A stretch of 8,832 bases of DNA from JANWZL01 sp037445185. GTDB taxonomy: Bacteria > Pseudomonadota > Gammaproteobacteria > Burkholderiales > Thiobacillaceae. This document shows, piece after piece, positions 5,323-8,832 of this stretch (positions within the stretch are counted from its first letter, which is position 1; every line of letters starts with the position of its first letter). Made by a program: the position numbers and the translations under genes. The stretch covers positions 1 to 8,832 of the forward strand of contig JBBIKZ010000103.1 of NCBI GenBank assembly GCA_037445185.1, read 5' to 3'. The notes beneath the pieces were generated by a model, which had not been told where the DNA came from, did not search any database, and saw nothing but the letters and a program-made list of their open reading frames with translations.

Positions 5323-6501
5323 ATGAACGAATTCCTCTTCACCTCGGAGTCGGTGTCCGAAGGCCATCCCGACAAGGTGGCCGACCAGGTCTCGGATGCC
5401 ATCCTCGACGCCATCTTCAGCCAGGACCCGCATGCCCGCGTGGCCTGCGAGACCCTGGTGACCACCAACCTGTGCGTGCTGGCGGGCGAGATCACCACCC
5501 ATGCCGTGGTGGACTACGGCAGCGTCGCCCGCGAGACCATCCGCCGCATAGGCTACAACGACCCGGCCCTGGGGTTCGACGCCGACAACTGCGCGGTGAT
5601 GGCGACCATCCACAAGCAGTCGGCCGACATCGCCCAGGGCGTGAACGAGGGCGAGGGTCTGTTCCTCGACCAGGGCGCCGGCGACCAGGGCCTCATGTTC
5701 GGCTATGCCTGCAACGAGACGCCGCAGTTCATGCCGCTGCCCATCTATCTCGCCCACCGTCTGGTGGAACGGCAGGCCGAGCTGCGCAAGGACGGGCGGC
5801 TGCCGTGGCTGCGGCCGGACGCCAAGAGCCAGGTCACCGTGCGCTACGTCGAGGGGCGACCGGTGCACGTGGACACCGTGGTGCTGTCCACCCAGCACCA
5901 TCCCGAGATCTCGCACGGCCAGCTCAGTGAAGCGGTGATCGAAGAGATCATCAAGCCGGTGATCCCCAGGGAGATGATCAACGGCGACATCCAATACCTC
6001 ATCAACCCGACCGGCCGCTTCGTCATCGGCGGCCCACACGGCGACACGGGGCTCACCGGCCGCAAGATCATCGTCGACACCTATGGCGGTGCCGCCCCCC
6101 ATGGCGGCGGCGCCTTCTCCGGCAAGGACCCGTCCAAGGTCGACCGTTCGGCCGCCTATGCCGCCCGCTACGTGGCCAAGAACATCGTCGCGGCGGGGCT
6201 GGCCAGCCGCTGTCTGGTGCAGGTGGCCTATGCCATCGGCGTGGCCAAACCGGTGTCGCTGATGGTACAGACCTTCGGCACCGGCAGGATCCCCGAACAC
6301 CGCATCGAGGAACTGGTCTGGGCGCATTTCGACCTCAGGCCCAAGGGCATCATCCAGAGCCTCGACCTCCTGCGCCCGATCTATGCCAAGACGGCCGCCT
6401 ACGGCCACTTCGGTCGCGACGAGCCGGAGTTCACCTGGGAGGCCACCGACAAGGCCGAACTGCTGCGCACCGAGGCGGGTGTCGATCGCCGCCACGGCTA
6501 G
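5323..6501 (+). CDS. metK: S-adenosylmethionine synthetase (methionine adenosyltransferase)
   Basis: MetK makes SAM from methionine and ATP in the cytosol, releasing phosphate and pyrophosphate. The 392 residues fit the usual length of about 385-395. The start MNEFLFTSESVSEGHPDKVADQ is diagnostic, with the ATP-binding His15, Pro16, Asp17 and Lys18. The GAGDQG hexapeptide is at 118-123 and the phosphate-binding GGGAFSGKDP loop at 261-270; INPTGRFVIGGPHGDTGLTG (227-246) is also conserved. ATG 5323 is chosen because GGAG lies 5 bases upstream and the encoded N terminus matches the family; an upstream extension would add about 55 unrelated residues. It is followed by the SAH riboswitch and ahcY, so SAM production and SAH removal are encoded together. 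The C terminus ends soon after the usual FTWE segment with a short polar tail. Nothing is missing. Confidence 0.98.
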   Translation: MNEFLFTSESVSEGHPDKVADQVSDAILDAIFSQDPHARVACETLVTTNLCVLAGEITTHAVVDYGSVARETIRRIGYNDPALGFDADNCAVMATIHKQSADIAQGVNEGEGLFLDQGAGDQGLMFGYACNETPQFMPLPIYLAHRLVERQAELRKDGRLPWLRPDAKSQVTVRYVEGRPVHVDTVVLSTQHHPEISHGQLSEAVIEEIIKPVIPREMINGDIQYLINPTGRFVIGGPHGDTGLTGRKIIVDTYGGAAPHGGGAFSGKDPSKVDRSAAYAARYVAKNIVAAGLASRCLVQVAYAIGVAKPVSLMVQTFGTGRIPEHRIEELVWAHFDLRPKGIIQSLDLLRPIYAKTAAYGHFGRDEPEFTWEATDKAELLRTEAGVDRRHG

Positions 6502-6515
6502 TTCATGCCCCATCG

Positions 6516-6589
6516 CCTCGAGGGGCGCTGCGACCCGCCAGCCGGCGGGCCAGGCTCGGGGTGAAGGAGATCGTGACGTAACGGCGCCC
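6516..6589 (+). ncRNA. S-adenosylhomocysteine (SAH) riboswitch
   Basis: The sequence matches the SAH riboswitch class found upstream of ahcY in many beta- and gammaproteobacteria. P1 is CCTCGAG (6516-6522) with CTCGGGG (6555-6561), 7 pairs with one G-U. P2 is capped by CCCGCC (6534-6539) with GGCGGG (6544-6549) around an AGCC loop. The pseudoknot P4 is GGGCGC (6523-6528) with GCGCCC (6584-6589), six perfect pairs. The conserved strings GAGGGGCGCTGCGAC, GCCAGGCTCG and AACGGCGCCC are all present in order. In this class SAH binding stabilises P1 and P4 and turns the downstream gene on. Here the target is ahcY, 27 bases on, whose product destroys the ligand. The linker 6562-6583 is 22 bases, longer than in the minimal forms I recall. 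Confidence 0.95.
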
Positions 6590-6600
6590 GTTCATTTTTT
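6580..6600 (+). terminator. Possible competing terminator of the SAH riboswitch
   Basis: AACGG (6580-6584) can pair with CCGTT (6588-6592) around a CGC loop, followed by CA and six T (6595-6600). This resembles a short intrinsic terminator. Its stem uses bases 6584, 6588 and 6589, which also belong to the 3' strand of pseudoknot P4, so the two folds exclude one another. That would give ON with SAH and OFF without, as expected for this class. The stem is only 5 pairs, so translational control through nearby RBS access is an alternative. Confidence 0.4.
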
Positions 6601-6615
6601 ATGGAGATCTACGAA

Positions 6616-8025
<1,410 letters not shown>

Positions 8026-8060
8026 GGGCCGGGCCGGCCGTCATGGGCGCCTGACTGACC

Positions 8061-8080
8061 CGGGCCGATGCGGGCCGATG
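8061..8080 (+). repeat. Perfect tandem 10-base repeat at the tlyA start
   Basis: CGGGCCGATG occurs twice back to back (8061-8070 and 8071-8080). Each copy carries an ATG, in different frames. Only the first ATG (8068) opens the tlyA frame; the second (8078) meets a stop after 18 codons. The second copy encodes the R-A-D of the TlyA N terminus. No Shine-Dalgarno motif is evident just upstream. Confidence 0.85.
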
Positions 8081-8832
8081 TGCTCCTCGTGCGGCAGGGA
8101 CTTGCCGCCTCGCGCAGCGCGGCCCAGCGCCTGATCGAGGCCGGCCGGGTGCGCCGCGAGACGATCCACGGCGCCGCCCCGGTCTGGCAACTGGTGACCA
8201 AGGCGAGCCAGGAACTGCCGGAGGACACCCCGCTGGCGGTGGTGCCCGACGCGGCCGACCGCTACGTCTCGCGCGGCGGGGTCAAGCTCGCCGGCGCGTT
8301 GGCCCATACCGGCCTCGACGTGCGCGGCTGGGTCTGCCTGGATGTGGGCCAGTCCACCGGCGGCTTCACCGACTGCCTGCTTGAGGCCGGCGCGGCGCGC
8401 GTGGTGGGCGTGGACGTCGGGCACGGGCAGCTGCACCCGCGGCTCGCCCGCGATGCGCGCGTGGTCTGCCTCGAAGGGGTCAATGCCCGCGCGCTGACGC
8501 CAGAACGGCTCGGCGCGCATCTCCCGCCCGGCGGCTTCGACCTCATCGTCGCCGATGCCGCCTTCATCTCGCTCACCCTGCTCATCCCACGCTGGCCACC
8601 GCTGCTCAAGCCAGCAGGCCAGGTACTGGCCCTGATCAAGCCGCAATTCGAGGTCGGGCCGGCCGGTGTCGGCAAGGGCGGTCTGGTGCGCGATGCGCGT
8701 CAGTACGACGAGGTCACCGCAGCCATACGCTCAGCCTGCGAAAGCAACGGCCTGCGCGTGCGCGCCGTGTTCGACAGCGTCATCCGCGGCGGTGACGGCA
8801 ACCGCGAGTTCTTCGTCTGGGCAGCGCATGAT
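8068..8832 (+). CDS. tlyA: TlyA-family rRNA (cytidine-2'-O)-methyltransferase / hemolysin A homologue (3' end at or past window edge)
   Basis: The frame is open for 255 codons to the last base of the window with no stop, and the family is usually about 240-275 residues, so at most a few codons are missing. The N-terminal S4 RNA-binding domain spans about 1-60 (MRADVLLVRQGLAASRSAAQ onward). RYVSRGGVKLAGAL (65-78) links it to an FtsJ/RrmJ-like SAM-dependent domain with the SAM loop DVGQSTGGFTD (92-102). The K-D-K-E catalytic set of 2'-O-methyltransferases is readable as Lys73, Asp163, Lys191 (KPQFE) and Glu247 (GNREFF), and GVGKGGLVRD (200-209) is typical. The M. tuberculosis homologue methylates 16S and 23S rRNA; targets here are not shown. 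It uses SAM and yields SAH, tying it to metK and ahcY. It starts 42 bases after ahcY, so co-transcription is likely. Confidence 0.93.
   Translation, partial: MRADVLLVRQGLAASRSAAQRLIEAGRVRRETIHGAAPVWQLVTKASQELPEDTPLAVVPDAADRYVSRGGVKLAGALAHTGLDVRGWVCLDVGQSTGGFTDCLLEAGAARVVGVDVGHGQLHPRLARDARVVCLEGVNARALTPERLGAHLPPGGFDLIVADAAFISLTLLIPRWPPLLKPAGQVLALIKPQFEVGPAGVGKGGLVRDARQYDEVTAAIRSACESNGLRVRAVFDSVIRGGDGNREFFVWAAHD

Noticed and set aside
6564..6581. Possible tiny leader ORF (AAGGAG then GTG ACG TAA) inside the riboswitch linker
   Set aside because: RBS spacing of 3 bases is too short, and a two-codon ORF inside a riboswitch is more likely chance.
8026..8067. Terminator between ahcY and tlyA
   Set aside because: The GC-rich palindromic stretch is not followed by a T-run, and no convincing stem-loop is seen.

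Overview
The window is GC-rich and densely coding, and it splits into two divergent transcription units around a 255-base intergenic region (5068-5322). The divergent pairing of metK with two LpxL-type acyltransferase genes, together with an S-adenosylhomocysteine (SAH) riboswitch in front of ahcY, points to a Gram-negative betaproteobacterium or a close relative. This placement rests on remembered gene order and family knowledge; no search was run.

Left arm (minus strand, 5067 down to 1, probably one operon): two LpxL/HtrB-type late acyltransferases (4225-5067 and 3317-4189), then gnnA (Gfo/Idh-type UDP-GlcNAc 3-dehydrogenase, 2316-3257), gnnB (DegT-type PLP aminotransferase, 1222-2319), lpxA (458-1225) and a GNAT acetyltransferase running off the left edge (1-461). 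The last four genes overlap by 4 bases at each junction (ATGA, ATGA, GTGA), so translational coupling is likely. GnnA and GnnB are known from Acidithiobacillus ferrooxidans to convert UDP-GlcNAc to UDP-GlcNAc3N, a 3-amino sugar nucleotide that LpxA then acylates by amide linkage. The arm therefore reads as a lipid A module predicted to build a 2,3-diamino-2,3-dideoxyglucose backbone and to add its secondary acyl chains.

Right arm (plus strand): metK (SAM synthetase, 5323-6501), an SAH riboswitch (6516-6589), ahcY (SAH hydrolase, 6616-8025) and tlyA (rRNA 2'-O-methyltransferase, from 8068 to the right edge with no stop seen). MetK makes SAM, methyltransferases such as TlyA turn it into SAH, and AhcY removes SAH under a switch that senses it.

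The points most worth following are the gnnA-gnnB-lpxA cassette in one operon with two acyltransferase genes, an Asn replacing the catalytic acidic residue of the HX4D/E motif in one acyltransferase, a strong structure that can hide the metK ribosome-binding site, and a possible terminator that competes with the SAH riboswitch pseudoknot. I see no mobile elements, CRISPR arrays, tRNAs or rRNAs.
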